A DNA stretch of 64,000 nucleotides from Proteus vulgaris (GCA_901472505.1 LR590468.1:3075501-3139500), one strand, 5' to 3'. Positions 8,878 to 18,880 are shown, counted from the stretch's first letter. Numbers and translations are program-made. Notes: a model not told the origin generated them from the sequence alone.

Positions 8878-9819
8878 TCAATGTACTTTTTTTATCTCGT
8901 TATATAAAGACGGTTCACCTTCAGGACGAGTTTTAAAACGACGATGTAGCCACATATATTGGTCAGGAGCACGTAAAATTTCTTGCTCTATCACTTTATT
9001 CATTGCATTAGCGGCATTTTCTTCACTATCAAGTGGAAAGTCAGCTACAGCCGGTGAAATGATCAATTCATACCCTTTGGCTTCTGGTAATCGCTTAGGG
9101 GTAAATGGAATTAAAGCCGGGTTTCCTGTTTTTGCTAGAATATAGGTACCTGTTGTTGTGGCTGCTTTATCAACAGCAAATAATGGAACAAAAACACTTT
9201 TACGCGGGCCATAGTCATGATCTGGTGCATACCAAAGGATTTCACCAGCCTTGAGATTGCGGATCATTCCTTTTAGATCTTTTCTATCAAGCATAAATTT
9301 GTTGGAGCGTAACCGGCCCCAAGTCTGTAGCCAATCCATAACAGGATTATCATTTGGACGATAAACACCAATACCAGGATTTAACATACCAAAAATACGT
9401 GCGCCTAATTCTAAAGTCAGAAAGTGGATCCCAACAACAATAATTCCTTGGCCTGTTTCTTGTACTTTTTGGATATTCTCTCTACCACTGACTTTAAACC
9501 AGCGTCTTACACGCCAATCCGGCCAAAACCAAGCCATGCCTGTCTCAAATACCCCCATCCCCACAGACTCGAAGTTTTTATTTACTAAAGCTTCGCGTTC
9601 GCTTTTTGGCATTTGTGGAAAACAAAGTTCGAGATTACGTTCTGCTATTTGGACGCGTTTTTTGAGAAAAACTTTAGATAAACGACCTAGTCGTGTGCCT
9701 AGCCAATAAATGACAGGATAAGGAAGTAGAACCAGAATATAGAGTAATCCGATCCCAAACCAAGTCAGCCAATATTTAGGCTGCAAAAATGATTTTTTAA
9801 ATGGAGGTGACTTTATCAT
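8878..9819 (-). CDS. lpxL: Lipid A biosynthesis lauroyl acyltransferase
   Basis: 313 residues, closely like E. coli LpxL (HtrB): [17 protein letters not shown] as the N-terminal membrane anchor, then [23 protein letters not shown] with the HX4E catalytic dyad of this family, [37 protein letters not shown] and [15 protein letters not shown] at the C-terminus. It adds the first secondary acyl chain (laurate in E. coli) to Kdo2-lipid IVA at the inner membrane. The length matches the family (306 in E. coli). Its partner upstream in the window, mdtG, is also its neighbour in E. coli. Confidence 0.93.
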   Translation of the reverse strand: MIKSPPFKKSFLQPKYWLTWFGIGLLYILVLLPYPVIYWLGTRLGRLSKVFLKKRVQIAERNLELCFPQMPKSEREALVNKNFESVGMGVFETGMAWFWPDWRVRRWFKVSGRENIQKVQETGQGIIVVGIHFLTLELGARIFGMLNPGIGVYRPNDNPVMDWLQTWGRLRSNKFMLDRKDLKGMIRNLKAGEILWYAPDHDYGPRKSVFVPLFAVDKAATTTGTYILAKTGNPALIPFTPKRLPEAKGYELIISPAVADFPLDSEENAANAMNKVIEQEILRAPDQYMWLHRRFKTRPEGEPSLYNEIKKVH

Positions 9820-9893
9820 AAGCCTATCTATTTACTATTTTTCCAATGAATATCTTATATTGTGACACTTTTTGGTGCAGATAAGAAATTTTG

Positions 9894-10496
9894 TCATAAA
9901 TTAGGTGAAATTATTTCAATGCCTTGTAAAGCAGTCACTAATTCAGCAATATTTTTAACGGCCATCTTATCCATCACTTTGGCTCGATGAACTTCAACAG
10001 TTCTTATTGAAACGCAAGCAACTTCAGCAATTTCGCGATTCATTAAACCTTGAATAACATAATAAGCAATATCTTTCTCTCTTGGGGTTAATGAAGCATA
10101 ACGACGGCGAATATCATGAGCTGTAAAACGGGCCTTTGTTTCAATAAATGCTGTATCTAAAGCGGATAACAGCGCATTGCTATCAACGGGTTTTTGTAAA
10201 AAATCAATAGCGCCTTTTTTGATTTCTTCAACGGCCATCGGAATATCACCATGGCCGGTTAAAAAAATCACAGAAAGTGTACTGTGTTTATCAATTAAAT
10301 GCTGGTGGACTTGCCTACCATCGGGGTTTGGCATACGCATATCTAATAATACAACCCCTTGTTGATAGAGATTGACATTATTGATAAAGAATTCGCTATC
10401 ATTCCAAACATGGGCTGAATAACCTAAACTTTCTAATAAAAACTGACAAGCATCAGTGACAGCAAGGTCATCATCAACAAGATGAATCGTGGGCAT
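9894..10496 (-). CDS. ttrR: Tetrathionate response regulator TtrR
   Basis: 200 residues. A FixJ/NarL-type receiver occupies residues 1-120, with acidic pocket VDDD and phospho-acceptor Asp52 in VVLLDMRMPN, conserved Thr in FLTGHGD and Lys in FLQKPV. A LuxR-type helix-turn-helix follows (LTPREKDIAYYVIQG ... VSIRTVEVHRAKVMDKM). It lies 10 bases after ttrS and opposite ttrBCA, the same order as the Salmonella ttrRSBCA locus, so it most likely activates ttrBCA when tetrathionate is sensed. ATG preceded by AATGGAGAAAAA. Confidence 0.92.
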   Translation of the reverse strand: MPTIHLVDDDLAVTDACQFLLESLGYSAHVWNDSEFFINNVNLYQQGVVLLDMRMPNPDGRQVHQHLIDKHSTLSVIFLTGHGDIPMAVEEIKKGAIDFLQKPVDSNALLSALDTAFIETKARFTAHDIRRRYASLTPREKDIAYYVIQGLMNREIAEVACVSIRTVEVHRAKVMDKMAVKNIAELVTALQGIEIISPNL

Positions 10497-10506
10497 TTTT
10501 TCTCCA

Positions 10507-12270
10507 TTATTTATTTTTATTAGGGAAAATAAGCGTGATTTTTAATCCAACGTTATTTTGCTCGTTTTGTTGATTTTCAATATGAATATCCGCACCTTGA
10601 GAATGCAATAATCTCTGGCAAATTACTAAGCCTAATCCAAGCCCTTCTGTTTTGGTTGTTTGGAAGGGGGAAAAAGGGTGTTCAAGCTGATTATGACTCA
10701 TTCCTCCAGCATCATCTTCAATCACCACAAGCAATCTATCAGGTGCTTTATGTGTACTTATTTTCAGGTTTTTCGCACCCGCTTGCAGGCTATTAGTAAT
10801 TAAGTTTGATAAAATTTGCTCTAATAAGGTTTCAGGTAAATACAGGCTATCATGCTCATTAATCTCAGTTTTTAGTGAAACATGAGGGTATTTATCTTCT
10901 ACGCGTAATAGTTTCCAAATATGTTGGATACATTCCGCAATATTTTGATGAGAAAGCGAAATAATATCTGTGTTAGGTGTTTGTTTTCCAACCCATAAGC
11001 GTAGATTTCTAATGATATCAGCCCCTCGTTGTGCTTGCTTGTCTATTTGTTGCAATGCGGGTAACAGGGGGTGTGACTCATTTTCTTTTTTAAGGCGAAT
11101 AACACTGCCTTGTGCGTAACTTTTAATGGCAGAAAGAGGCTGGTTAAGTTCATGAGCAAATCCAGACGCCATTTCTCCCAATATATTTAAGCGTTGAGCA
11201 TGTTCTAATTCTTCTTTTTGCTGTCTTAATCGATTATGTGCATGCTCTAATTGTCGACTGCGACGCCTCACTAAATAGCTTATCCACACTTGGTTTAAAA
11301 TAAGGAAAAGAATCGCCATCAATGAAAGGCCAATTATAAATTGATGCTGAATCGCCCAACTTTTTGCATCTTGCCAAAGTTGTCTTTGTCGAGGATGTTG
11401 GTTGACTTCTCTGAGTAAGTTTTCAACCTGCGTATGTGATGCAGGTGCTCCCCATTTCATCGGTTTGCTATCATCAGTGAGTAAAATACGAGTGACTTTA
11501 TCAACTAACTCATCAGGGACGGTATCTAGTGCTGCAAATGACCAATTAGGGTAAAGCGGTGTACTGGTTAAACAAGGTGTATTGGTTTGATAGGAAATCA
11601 CCGGTCGGTAATCACTCTTTTTTATTAATCCTTCACTGTCCATATTTTCCAACAAACAGACGGGGATAATTGCGGCATTAATATCTCCATCTCGTAAAAG
11701 ATAAAGCAAAGCATCAGCCGGAAAACCAGTGAAACGTAGTGTGAAATCTTTATCTGGATCGATACCTTCTTCGCGCAACGCTTTATAACCTAAAAGATAG
11801 CCACCAAAAGCATCGGGTGCTATGGCGCCCACTCTTTTTCCTATTAACGCTTGAACGGATGTAATCGGGCTGTCATTACGAACTAAAATCAAGCTACCAA
11901 TCACATTTCGTGTTGTGTTATCAGGCTCATAGCCAGAGTGTAAAGAGAGTAACCAACGTAATGGGAATGCATTATCTAATTGAATAAATTGCGCAGGATT
12001 TGTCAGTAAGAAATCAACGTTTTTTTTTGCTACTGCTAATTTCATTTCTTCAAGATTTAAAGGAACTAATACAAAGTTTTCTGTCGGGAGATGTTTATTC
12101 AATGTATCAACAAGTGGGGACCAATGCCTTTGAGTTGATGCATCTCCTCGTAGTGCTAAAACGCCGATCGTCCACACTTTTGCTGTGGCTTGTAAAGGAA
12201 GCATAAAAAAGAGCAGTAATAACCCGATGTTTACTGCTTGTTTTATCCCAATTGTCTGTTTTATCGTCAT
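10507..12270 (-). CDS. ttrS: Tetrathionate sensor histidine kinase TtrS
   Basis: 587 residues. An N-terminal membrane segment or signal (about 9-30) leads into a periplasmic phosphonate-binding-like domain (about 30-280: TIGVLALRGDASTQRHWSPL, FLLTNPAQF, GKRVGAIAPDAFGGYLLGY). A transmembrane helix follows at about 308-330, then a coiled linker and a HisKA domain with the phospho-acceptor in FAHELNQPLSAIKSYAQG, and an HATPase with N-box LITNSLQAGA and G-boxes DDAGGM and GLGLGL. It senses tetrathionate outside and phosphorylates TtrR. Divergent from ttrB with a 178-base shared control region. Confidence 0.92.
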   Translation of the reverse strand: MTIKQTIGIKQAVNIGLLLLFFMLPLQATAKVWTIGVLALRGDASTQRHWSPLVDTLNKHLPTENFVLVPLNLEEMKLAVAKKNVDFLLTNPAQFIQLDNAFPLRWLLSLHSGYEPDNTTRNVIGSLILVRNDSPITSVQALIGKRVGAIAPDAFGGYLLGYKALREEGIDPDKDFTLRFTGFPADALLYLLRDGDINAAIIPVCLLENMDSEGLIKKSDYRPVISYQTNTPCLTSTPLYPNWSFAALDTVPDELVDKVTRILLTDDSKPMKWGAPASHTQVENLLREVNQHPRQRQLWQDAKSWAIQHQFIIGLSLMAILFLILNQVWISYLVRRRSRQLEHAHNRLRQQKEELEHAQRLNILGEMASGFAHELNQPLSAIKSYAQGSVIRLKKENESHPLLPALQQIDKQAQRGADIIRNLRLWVGKQTPNTDIISLSHQNIAECIQHIWKLLRVEDKYPHVSLKTEINEHDSLYLPETLLEQILSNLITNSLQAGAKNLKISTHKAPDRLLVVIEDDAGGMSHNQLEHPFSPFQTTKTEGLGLGLVICQRLLHSQGADIHIENQQNEQNNVGLKITLIFPNKNK

Positions 12271-12448
12271 AAATATCTAATGTTAAATATTGTTTTGGAT
12301 CAAGTTCACACTGGGTATGTGGTAAACCACAATAGGTGTCGTCTTCAGTAATTTTTACAATGCCCTTATAACAAAACACATACTTTTTACTTTCTATTTC
12401 CTTCACTCATTGTGGAGATTGGGTTATTGAGTGATACTGGAGACAAAT

Positions 12449-13192
12449 ATGGATCTTGGAAAACGAAAATTTTTACAACAATTAGGGGTCCTTACTGCAG
12501 GTGCTTCACTAGTTCCTTTAGCGGAAGCAGGCATTAAATTATCACCTGAGCGTCGTGAAGGCTCGGAGGATAAACGCTATGGCATGCTGATTGATTTACG
12601 TCGTTGTGTAGGATGCCAGTCCTGTACTGTGAGCTGTAATATTGAAAATCAAACACCTCAAGGGCAATTTAGGACGACAGTAAACCAATATCAGGTTGCT
12701 ATCAAGGGGCAAGAAGGGATAACCAACGTCTTACTGCCTAGACTATGTAATCATTGTGATGAGCCACCATGTGTTCCAGTTTGTCCTGTTCAAGCGACTT
12801 TTCAACGTAAAGACGGCATTGTTGTTGTTGATAATGAACGTTGCGTAGGTTGTGCTTACTGTGTTCAAGCATGCCCTTACGATGCACGTTTTATTAATCA
12901 TTCGACTCAAACTGCGGATAAATGTACTTTCTGCGCACATCGTCTTGAAGTCGGTTTATTGCCTGCTTGTGTCGAATCTTGTGTTGGTGGTGCACGTATT
13001 ATTGGTGATATGAAAGATCCAAATAGCACTATCAGCAAAATGCTACGTACCCATGAAAAAGAGCTGAAAGTATTAAAACCTGAAAGTGGTACGTTGCCAC
13101 AAGTTTTCTATCTCGGCTTAGATGATGCATTTGTACAACCATTAGTTGGTCAGGGGCAACCCGCATTATGGCAGCAGGAGGTTCACTCATGA
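12449..13192 (+). CDS. ttrB: Tetrathionate reductase iron-sulfur subunit TtrB
   Basis: 247 residues. The N-terminus MDLGKRKFLQQLGVLTAGAS is a Tat-type signal with Lys-Arg instead of Arg-Arg; TtrB of Salmonella is the known natural example of this exception. Four ferredoxin-type Cys groups follow: CVGCQSCTVSC, CNHCDEPPCVPVC, CVGCAYCVQAC and the CTFC/CVESC pair, binding four [4Fe-4S] clusters that pass electrons from TtrC to TtrA. I chose the ATG at 12449, 6-7 bases after GGAG, over an in-frame GTG at 12431, because it gives the Salmonella-like start. It overlaps ttrC by 4 bases (ATGA). Confidence 0.94.
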   Translation: MDLGKRKFLQQLGVLTAGASLVPLAEAGIKLSPERREGSEDKRYGMLIDLRRCVGCQSCTVSCNIENQTPQGQFRTTVNQYQVAIKGQEGITNVLLPRLCNHCDEPPCVPVCPVQATFQRKDGIVVVDNERCVGCAYCVQACPYDARFINHSTQTADKCTFCAHRLEVGLLPACVESCVGGARIIGDMKDPNSTISKMLRTHEKELKVLKPESGTLPQVFYLGLDDAFVQPLVGQGQPALWQQEVHS

Positions 13193-14217
13193 TCCCGCAA
13201 GTTTCTCAAATTCAAGAAATCATGGCGATCCCGCAAGAATATTTTTGGTTACCTTGGGCTGTACAGTACTTTTTTTTCATTGGTATTGCTTGCAGTGCAA
13301 CACTTTATGCATGTTGGCAGTGTTGGAAAGGTCGTTCAGGTAATCAACGTTTAGAAGCTGTTGCGGTATTTATTGCTGTGACAGCAGGGATCACGGCGCC
13401 TCTTGCTTTAACGGCTGATTTACATCAAACAGCACGTGTGTGGCATTTCTATGCTTACCCAACACCATGGTCATGGATGGCATGGGGCTCATTATTATTA
13501 CCACTATTTTCAGTCTTTAGCATGCTTTACTTTGTGGCAATGGTTGTTCGCTTAGTCTGGAAACGTGAATATAAATTAACGCGCTGGGTTGCATTAGCGT
13601 GTTCATTAACTGCGATAGGTCTGCTGTTATACACAGGGCGCGAAGCTTCTATTTTGAAAGCCAGACCGGTGTTGTACACATATTGGCTACCCATCTTGCT
13701 GTTCTTTAGTGCAATGCAAGTTTTACCAACATTGTTGGCGTTAGGAACGCGTCGTGAACCCGCTCACCAACGCGAACTGGCGATGTGGTTTGTTAGCTCC
13801 TTGATACTATTGGCAGTATGTACCGGTTTTTGGCTTGCTGGTAATACGATTTCAGGCCAAGCAATTCGTCAACAACTTGCAATAGGAAGTCTTGGCTGGT
13901 GGAGTGCTATGGGGGTAATTATTCTGTGGATCATCTCTGTTGTCATGGGACTTTTGATGGCAAAACAGGCACGTTCAGTGGCATTTATTACCATTATGGC
14001 ATTTGTATCAATGGGACTTGCATGGGTATTACGTTGGTTAATGTTGATAGGTGCCCAATACATTCCAAAATATAACATAATTACAAACCCTTATGAGTTT
14101 ACGCTCGGTAATGATGGGCTGATGGCAATTGTTGGTACATTTGGATTGTGGATAGCATTAACCATTATATTTAGAGAAAGTATTCGTTGGGTTGTCAGGA
14201 GAGTGCAGCATGGCTAA
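13189..14217 (+). CDS. ttrC: Tetrathionate reductase membrane subunit TtrC (NrfD family)
   Basis: 342 residues with about nine hydrophobic helices, an NrfD/PsrC-type integral membrane quinol oxidase subunit that feeds electrons to TtrB. The conserved polar spot TADLHQTARVWHFY lies near the helix 2-3 loop. The ATG at 13189 follows AGGAGG by 8 bases and overlaps the ttrB stop. The longer frame from 13168 would put the ribosome site inside the gene. The 3' end overlaps ttrA by 8 bases, so ttrBCA is translationally coupled. Confidence 0.92.
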   Translation: MIPQVSQIQEIMAIPQEYFWLPWAVQYFFFIGIACSATLYACWQCWKGRSGNQRLEAVAVFIAVTAGITAPLALTADLHQTARVWHFYAYPTPWSWMAWGSLLLPLFSVFSMLYFVAMVVRLVWKREYKLTRWVALACSLTAIGLLLYTGREASILKARPVLYTYWLPILLFFSAMQVLPTLLALGTRREPAHQRELAMWFVSSLILLAVCTGFWLAGNTISGQAIRQQLAIGSLGWWSAMGVIILWIISVVMGLLMAKQARSVAFITIMAFVSMGLAWVLRWLMLIGAQYIPKYNIITNPYEFTLGNDGLMAIVGTFGLWIALTIIFRESIRWVVRRVQHG

Positions 14218-17200
14218 GTTTACAAGACGTCAATGGCTTAAAGGTGGGTTAGTTATCGGTGGTATTGCCGCATTTGCTGCCAGCTACCGTGATGTTGCTA
14301 AACGTGCCGTAGATGGCTTAGTTGATGGCACATCAGGCAAAGTGACACTTGATAGGATCAATGGCAATTCATTATTACCTGAAGGTAAGGTTGTAAAAGA
14401 GGCCAAATGGCAAGCGAATACCGCCCAATCTGTTTGTATGACGCAATGTTTTGGTTGCTGGACACAATGCGGTGTTCGTGCTCGTGTTGATAGAGCAAAC
14501 AATAAAGTATTACGTATTGCAGGTAATCCTTATCATCCCCTTTCTCATGATCATCACTTTGGCTACAACATGCCAATTAAAGAAGCATTTGAAAAAATGG
14601 GAGGAGAAAGTGGGTTAGAAAATCGTTCTACAGCTTGTGCTCGTGGAGCAACCATGATGGAAAGCCTTGATAGTCCAACACGTATTCTTGAACCAATGAA
14701 ACGTGTAGGTAAACGTGGTGAAGGCAAATGGAAACGCATCAGTTTTGAACAATTGATCCAAGAAATTGTTGAAGGTGGTGATTTATTTGGTGAAGGTCAT
14801 GTCGATGGTTTACGTGCTATTCGTGATTTAGACACGCTGATTGACCCAAAACAACCTGCATTAGGCCCTAAAGCTAATCAGTTATTAATGACAAATGCGG
14901 GTGATGATGGACGTGATACTTTTATTCGTCGTTTCGCTCAAAATTCATTTGGTAGCAAAAATTTTGGTGCTCATGGATCTTATTGTGGATTAGCATACCG
15001 TGCTGGCTCTGGTGCGTTAATGAATGATTTAGATAAAAATGCCCACGTTAAACCAGATTGGGATTATGTTGAATTTGCTTTGTTCTTAGGAACTTCGCCA
15101 GCACAATCAGGTAACCCATTTAAACGCCAAGGTCGCCAACTAGCTAATGCGCGTATTCGTGATTCATTTAACTATGTTGTTGTAGCGCCTGCATTACCGT
15201 TAACCACTACACTAGCGAACGATCATGGTCATTGGGTTCCTGTTCAGCCTGGAACAGATGCCGCTTTAGTCATGGGAATGATCCGCTGGATCATTGAAAA
15301 CAAACGCTACAATGCAGACTATCTGTCTGTACCTAGCGAAGTTTCAATGAAAAATGTTGGCGAAAAAAGTTGGACAAATGCAACGCATCTTGTGATCAGC
15401 GATGAAAATCATCCACTTTCAGGACAAATGCTCACAACGGCACACTTTAATGATGTTGCTGAAGGGGAAGCGCAAAATTTAGTGTTATCACAAGGTGGTG
15501 AATTAGTTCCTGCAACACAAGTTGATAAAGCACAATTATTTGCTACGTATAAAGTCACTTTAAAAACGGGCGCAGAAGTCACTGTGAAATCAAGTTTTCA
15601 ATTACTTGATGAAGCTGCTAAACGTATGACATTGGCAGAATATAGTGAGCGTTGTAAAGTACCAGAAACGACCATTGTCGCATTAGGTCGTGAATTTACC
15701 GCGTATGGACGAAAAGCTGCGGTTATCTCTCATGGCGGTATGATGGGAGGAAATGGGTTCTATACAGCGTGGAGCGTTGTTATGCTCAATGCACTAATCG
15801 GTAACTTAAACCTTAAAGGTGGGGTATCTGTTGGTGGGGGTAAATTTAATGGTGCAACTGATGGTCCATGTTACAAAATGGAGAGCTTTAAAGGTAAAGT
15901 GAAGCCAAAAGGCATGGTGTTATCACGTAGCAAAGCTGCATATGAGAAATCTGATGAATACCGAGAGCGTGTTGAAAAAGGAGAGTCACCATATCCTGCA
16001 AAAGCACCTTGGTATCCGTTTGCTGCCGGGCAGCTAACTGAGCAATTAGGATCTGCATTAGCAGGTTATCCTTATCCATTAAAAGCATGGATCACGAATA
16101 TGACCAATCCTGTTTATGGGATTGCGGGGATTCGTCAAGTGATGGAAGAGCGTCTTAAAGATCCGAAGCATCTACCTTTAATTATTGGTATTGATGCCTT
16201 TATGAATGAGACAACGGCACTGGCAGATTATATTGTTCCTGATACACATAATTTTGAAAGTTGGGGATTTAGTGCACCTTGGTCTGGTGTTCAAGTCAAA
16301 GCCAGTACTGCACGTTGGCCGATTATTGAACCTCGTGTTGCTAAAACAGCAGAAGGCCAACCTATCTCAATGGAAACATTCTGTATTGCTGTGGCAAAAG
16401 CCTTAGATTTACCAGGTTTTGGTAATAAAGCGATTGAAGATATGGATGGGAATTTCTATCCAATTAACTGTGCAGAAGATTACTATTTACGCGTTGCGGC
16501 TAATATGGCATTTATGGGGGAAAAACCTGTTTCACCTGCGACTAATGAAGATATTTTGTTGAGTGGGGTGGATAGAATTCTACCAGCAATGACTTCTACG
16601 TTAAAACATGAAGAAGTACTGCGGGTTGCATATATTTATACCCGAGGCGGTCGTTTTGCGCCTTATGATAAAGCATGGAATGGCAATGAGACTGGGCCTC
16701 AGTGGAAAAAACCATTACAAATTTGGAATGAAGAAGTTGCGAAAAACCATCATGCGATAACGGGTGAACGTTATAGTGGTTGTCCAACTTATTATCCACC
16801 ACGTCTCTCAGATGGTAGTGATATTCATCAGTACTACCCTGAAAATCAATGGCCATTAAAACTAATGTCCTTTAAGTCTCATGTGGTGAGCAGTTCAACC
16901 GGTATGATCCAACGATTGAGAATGGTGAAACCGAGTAACTTGGTCGCAATTAACCCGCAAGATGGTAAAAAATGGGGTGTGAGCCATGGTGATAGGGTTC
17001 GTATTGTAACACCGGGAGGGCAAGTCGAAGCTGAGATTAGTTTACTTGATGGTGTTATGCCTGGTGTTTTAGCCATTGAACATGGTTATGGCCATCAAGA
17101 ATTAGGCTCTCGCCAACATTACTTAGATGAACAACCTTTGCCGATGGACAAAAGCATTGGCAAGGGTATCAACCTGAATGATTTGGGATTTGCGGATCCA

Positions 17201-17290
17201 ACAAGGGAGATAACTAATACTTGGTTAGACTGGGTATCTGGCGCTTCTGTTCGGCAAGGTTTGCCCGCTAAAATTGAACGTATTGCCTAA
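14210..17290 (+). CDS. ttrA: Tetrathionate reductase molybdopterin subunit TtrA
   Basis: 1026 residues, near the usual TtrA size. A classic Tat signal, FTRRQWLKGGLVIGG, starts the protein. The [4Fe-4S] region is CMTQCFGCWTQCGVRARVDR with a fourth Cys in STACARG. Cys259 in HGSYCGLAYR is the likely Mo ligand. Molybdopterin-oxidoreductase signatures include AVISHGGMMGGNGFYTAW, NLNLKGGVSVGGG, ETTALADYIVPDTHNFE and a C-terminal dinucleotide-binding domain. It reduces tetrathionate to thiosulfate in the periplasm during anaerobic respiration. ATG at 14210 has AGGAGA 7-8 bases upstream. No maturation chaperone gene lies in the cluster. Confidence 0.95.
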   Translation: MAKFTRRQWLKGGLVIGGIAAFAASYRDVAKRAVDGLVDGTSGKVTLDRINGNSLLPEGKVVKEAKWQANTAQSVCMTQCFGCWTQCGVRARVDRANNKVLRIAGNPYHPLSHDHHFGYNMPIKEAFEKMGGESGLENRSTACARGATMMESLDSPTRILEPMKRVGKRGEGKWKRISFEQLIQEIVEGGDLFGEGHVDGLRAIRDLDTLIDPKQPALGPKANQLLMTNAGDDGRDTFIRRFAQNSFGSKNFGAHGSYCGLAYRAGSGALMNDLDKNAHVKPDWDYVEFALFLGTSPAQSGNPFKRQGRQLANARIRDSFNYVVVAPALPLTTTLANDHGHWVPVQPGTDAALVMGMIRWIIENKRYNADYLSVPSEVSMKNVGEKSWTNATHLVISDENHPLSGQMLTTAHFNDVAEGEAQNLVLSQGGELVPATQVDKAQLFATYKVTLKTGAEVTVKSSFQLLDEAAKRMTLAEYSERCKVPETTIVALGREFTAYGRKAAVISHGGMMGGNGFYTAWSVVMLNALIGNLNLKGGVSVGGGKFNGATDGPCYKMESFKGKVKPKGMVLSRSKAAYEKSDEYRERVEKGESPYPAKAPWYPFAAGQLTEQLGSALAGYPYPLKAWITNMTNPVYGIAGIRQVMEERLKDPKHLPLIIGIDAFMNETTALADYIVPDTHNFESWGFSAPWSGVQVKASTARWPIIEPRVAKTAEGQPISMETFCIAVAKALDLPGFGNKAIEDMDGNFYPINCAEDYYLRVAANMAFMGEKPVSPATNEDILLSGVDRILPAMTSTLKHEEVLRVAYIYTRGGRFAPYDKAWNGNETGPQWKKPLQIWNEEVAKNHHAITGERYSGCPTYYPPRLSDGSDIHQYYPENQWPLKLMSFKSHVVSSSTGMIQRLRMVKPSNLVAINPQDGKKWGVSHGDRVRIVTPGGQVEAEISLLDGVMPGVLAIEHGYGHQELGSRQHYLDEQPLPMDKSIGKGINLNDLGFADPTREITNTWLDWVSGASVRQGLPAKIERIA

Positions 17291-17312
17291 TTATTGACCT
17301 CCAGTTTTAAAG

Positions 17313-17349
17313 CATTACTTCACTCTTCAAAATGGAGAGTGAAGTAATG
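17313..17349 (+). other. Hairpin at the end of ttrBCA
   Basis: A perfect 14-bp stem (17313-17326 with 17336-17349) with a 9-base loop lies 22 bases after the ttrA stop. No T-run follows at once, so it may stabilise the mRNA end or help a factor-dependent stop. Confidence 0.6.
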
Positions 17350-17424
17350 ACATAATAAATAAGCTGTTTTTATATTATAAAATAGATACAAGATTAGTTT
17401 AATTATTTTAATATCATATGTACC

Positions 17425-18153
17425 CTACCTACATAATATTATAATAAATTTAAGGTGACAAACACGCCTATTAGTCACCATATTTACAGAGAGTAATAAT
17501 AGGAATCGGACTCCTTTTTCTTTTTTTATTTTATAATGTAAAGATATTAGACTACTTTTCATATATGTATTTAAAATGTTATATATGAAAAATAATTCAA
17601 TTCTATTTTTTACGTTAATTTTTTCAGTAATATGCCTTTTATGTGAATATACTGTACTGCTACTGATACATAGTTTTTTAGCTATTTGGTGGTTTGGTAA
17701 TTCATTCATCCAGTAATTAATGATTTTTTGCTCTTGTGTACTGAAAATAGAACACAAAGAGTGTTTATAGGTTGGAAAAAAAACTTGGCATCGCGAGGTA
17801 AATAAAGCAGTTTTTTCTAGCACCCACGGAAGTATTCTCTTTGGGAGAATAAAACAGTTATTTGTCAATGCGATAGGCCTTTCTTTATCGGGGTAGTTCG
17901 CATCAAGATAAAGATAAAGTCGGCAATTTTTTGTTGAAATGAAAAATAATTGTAAATGTTGGCAGTGTGCTATTTCTCGGCAATATCGGGTAAGGTCAAT
18001 GAATATAATATCAGGCATAGAATGATTAATATAATTATTTGCTTCTTGTATAGATGATATATCAATAATTTCATGTCTTATATTTCTTTTGGCAAAATAA
18101 TGTTTTATACCATTACGAGTAAAGAAACACTCATCAATAATTAATACTTTCAC
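17425..18153 (-). CDS. LuxR/FixJ-type regulator resembling RcsA
   Basis: 242 residues. The N-terminal half is a degenerate receiver-like domain (MKVLIIDECFFTRNGIKHYF, then PDIIFIDLTRY). A LuxR helix-turn-helix follows at about 135-200 (STQEQKIINYWMNELPNHQIAKKLCISSSTVYSHKRHITEKI). The arrangement and size recall the auxiliary regulators RcsA, BglJ and FimZ; RcsA partners RcsB at RcsAB boxes. The similarity is moderate and I give no symbol. The last 40 residues (after NTYMKSS) are Lys-rich and then hydrophobic, unlike the family; they might be a read-through past a lost stop in the A-runs near 17515-17530. It stands alone, with a 160-base AT-rich gap to bssS. Confidence 0.7.
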   Translation of the reverse strand: MKVLIIDECFFTRNGIKHYFAKRNIRHEIIDISSIQEANNYINHSMPDIIFIDLTRYCREIAHCQHLQLFFISTKNCRLYLYLDANYPDKERPIALTNNCFILPKRILPWVLEKTALFTSRCQVFFPTYKHSLCSIFSTQEQKIINYWMNELPNHQIAKKLCISSSTVYSHKRHITEKINVKNRIELFFIYNILNTYMKSSLISLHYKIKKEKGVRFLLLLSVNMVTNRRVCHLKFIIILCR

Positions 18154-18383
18154 AAATAACTTCCTTGTTTGCCATTATTTTATTAATTTATTAAGTTAAA
18201 GATAACTTGATTATGTGTCAATTCGGCTTATATATTGTTTTTTTTAAGATATATCGAATAAAATCATCATTATTGCTCTTGTATTAAATAATGTTTTACT
18301 TATTAATATAATTAATTATTTTTCATGATATGAGTTTGGCAAATGGATAAAATTAAAATATTGTATGGAGTTATAAAAGAGAA

Positions 18384-18404
18384 CAGGAGTACATTGTACT
18401 CCTG
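18384..18404 (-). terminator. Terminator of bssS
   Basis: Ten-base arms CAGGAGTACA (18384-18393) and TGTACTCCTG (18395-18404) form a tight hairpin, followed on the minus strand by TTCTCTTTTAT. It lies inside the apparent C-terminal extension of the uncorrected bssS frame, which argues that the extension is not real. Confidence 0.7.
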
Positions 18405-18437
18405 CTTTGCGTTCGCTATCTTTTGTCGATCTTTTTA

Positions 18438-18693
18438 TTAATGCTTGGTGTTGTCTGAAAACAAGATCTTCAGATGATTCAATTTTATCAATACCAGCTT
18501 GAAGAATATGAATCAGCTGTTTAGCTATATCTGTTGTTAGCCAAAGTGTTTTATCTACAACGGCGTTTTCAGGATGATGCTCATTTTCAGGAAGATAATG
18601 TAAACGCAGCATCATAGCATCGTAGATATCAACAGTACTGATGTCCCAGCCTACAACAGGGTGTGTCTGAATAACTTCATTTTTTCTACTCAT
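18438..18693 (-). CDS. bssS: Biofilm regulator BssS, frame broken near its end
   Basis: Strong match to E. coli BssS (YceP): NEVIQTHPVVGWDISTVD, YDAMMLRLHY, TLWLTTDIAKQLIHILQAGI. BssS is a small cytoplasmic protein affecting biofilm formation and indole/AI-2 signalling. As written, the frame runs on to 18316 with 40 odd residues after EDLVF. One base too many in the A4 at 18458-18461 explains this: removing it gives EDLVSDNTKH and a stop at 18438, exactly 84 residues as in E. coli, with the terminator just beyond. bssS lies close to pyrC in E. coli too. Confidence 0.85.
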
Positions 18694-18839
18694 AATACCT
18701 CCTAATCATACAACCGGTTTTGACTAAGAGAGAAGTTCCCACACAATGTGGTTACTTTTCAGTATACGAGATTTATCGTGATTAAAAAGATAAATTTTTG
18801 TTGTAACAAAAAAATGTGTACTAGCTCTGATAAAAGAGT

Positions 18840-18880
18840 AATGCACCATTAACAGTCGAACAAGTGTTATATGGTGCATT
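18840..18880 (-). terminator. Hairpin between bssS and pyrC
   Basis: Perfect 10-bp stem AATGCACCAT (18840-18849) with ATGGTGCATT (18871-18880), 21-base loop. T-rich sequence follows on both strands, so it could end pyrC transcripts on the minus strand. Confidence 0.55.

Noticed and set aside
8878..9145. Plus-strand ORF overlapping the lpxL 3' end, and similar long antisense frames in ttrA, flhA and cheA
   Set aside because: Shadows of strongly recognised genes on the other strand or frame.
12271..12448. FNR or TtrR operator in the ttrS-ttrB gap
   Set aside because: Anaerobic control is expected, but I found no good TTGAT-N4-ATCAA match and do not know the TtrR site.
17425..17560. Frameshift as the cause of the odd C-terminus of the RcsA-like regulator
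   Set aside because: Removing one A near 17520 would give an earlier stop, but the family length is too variable to call an error here, unlike bssS.
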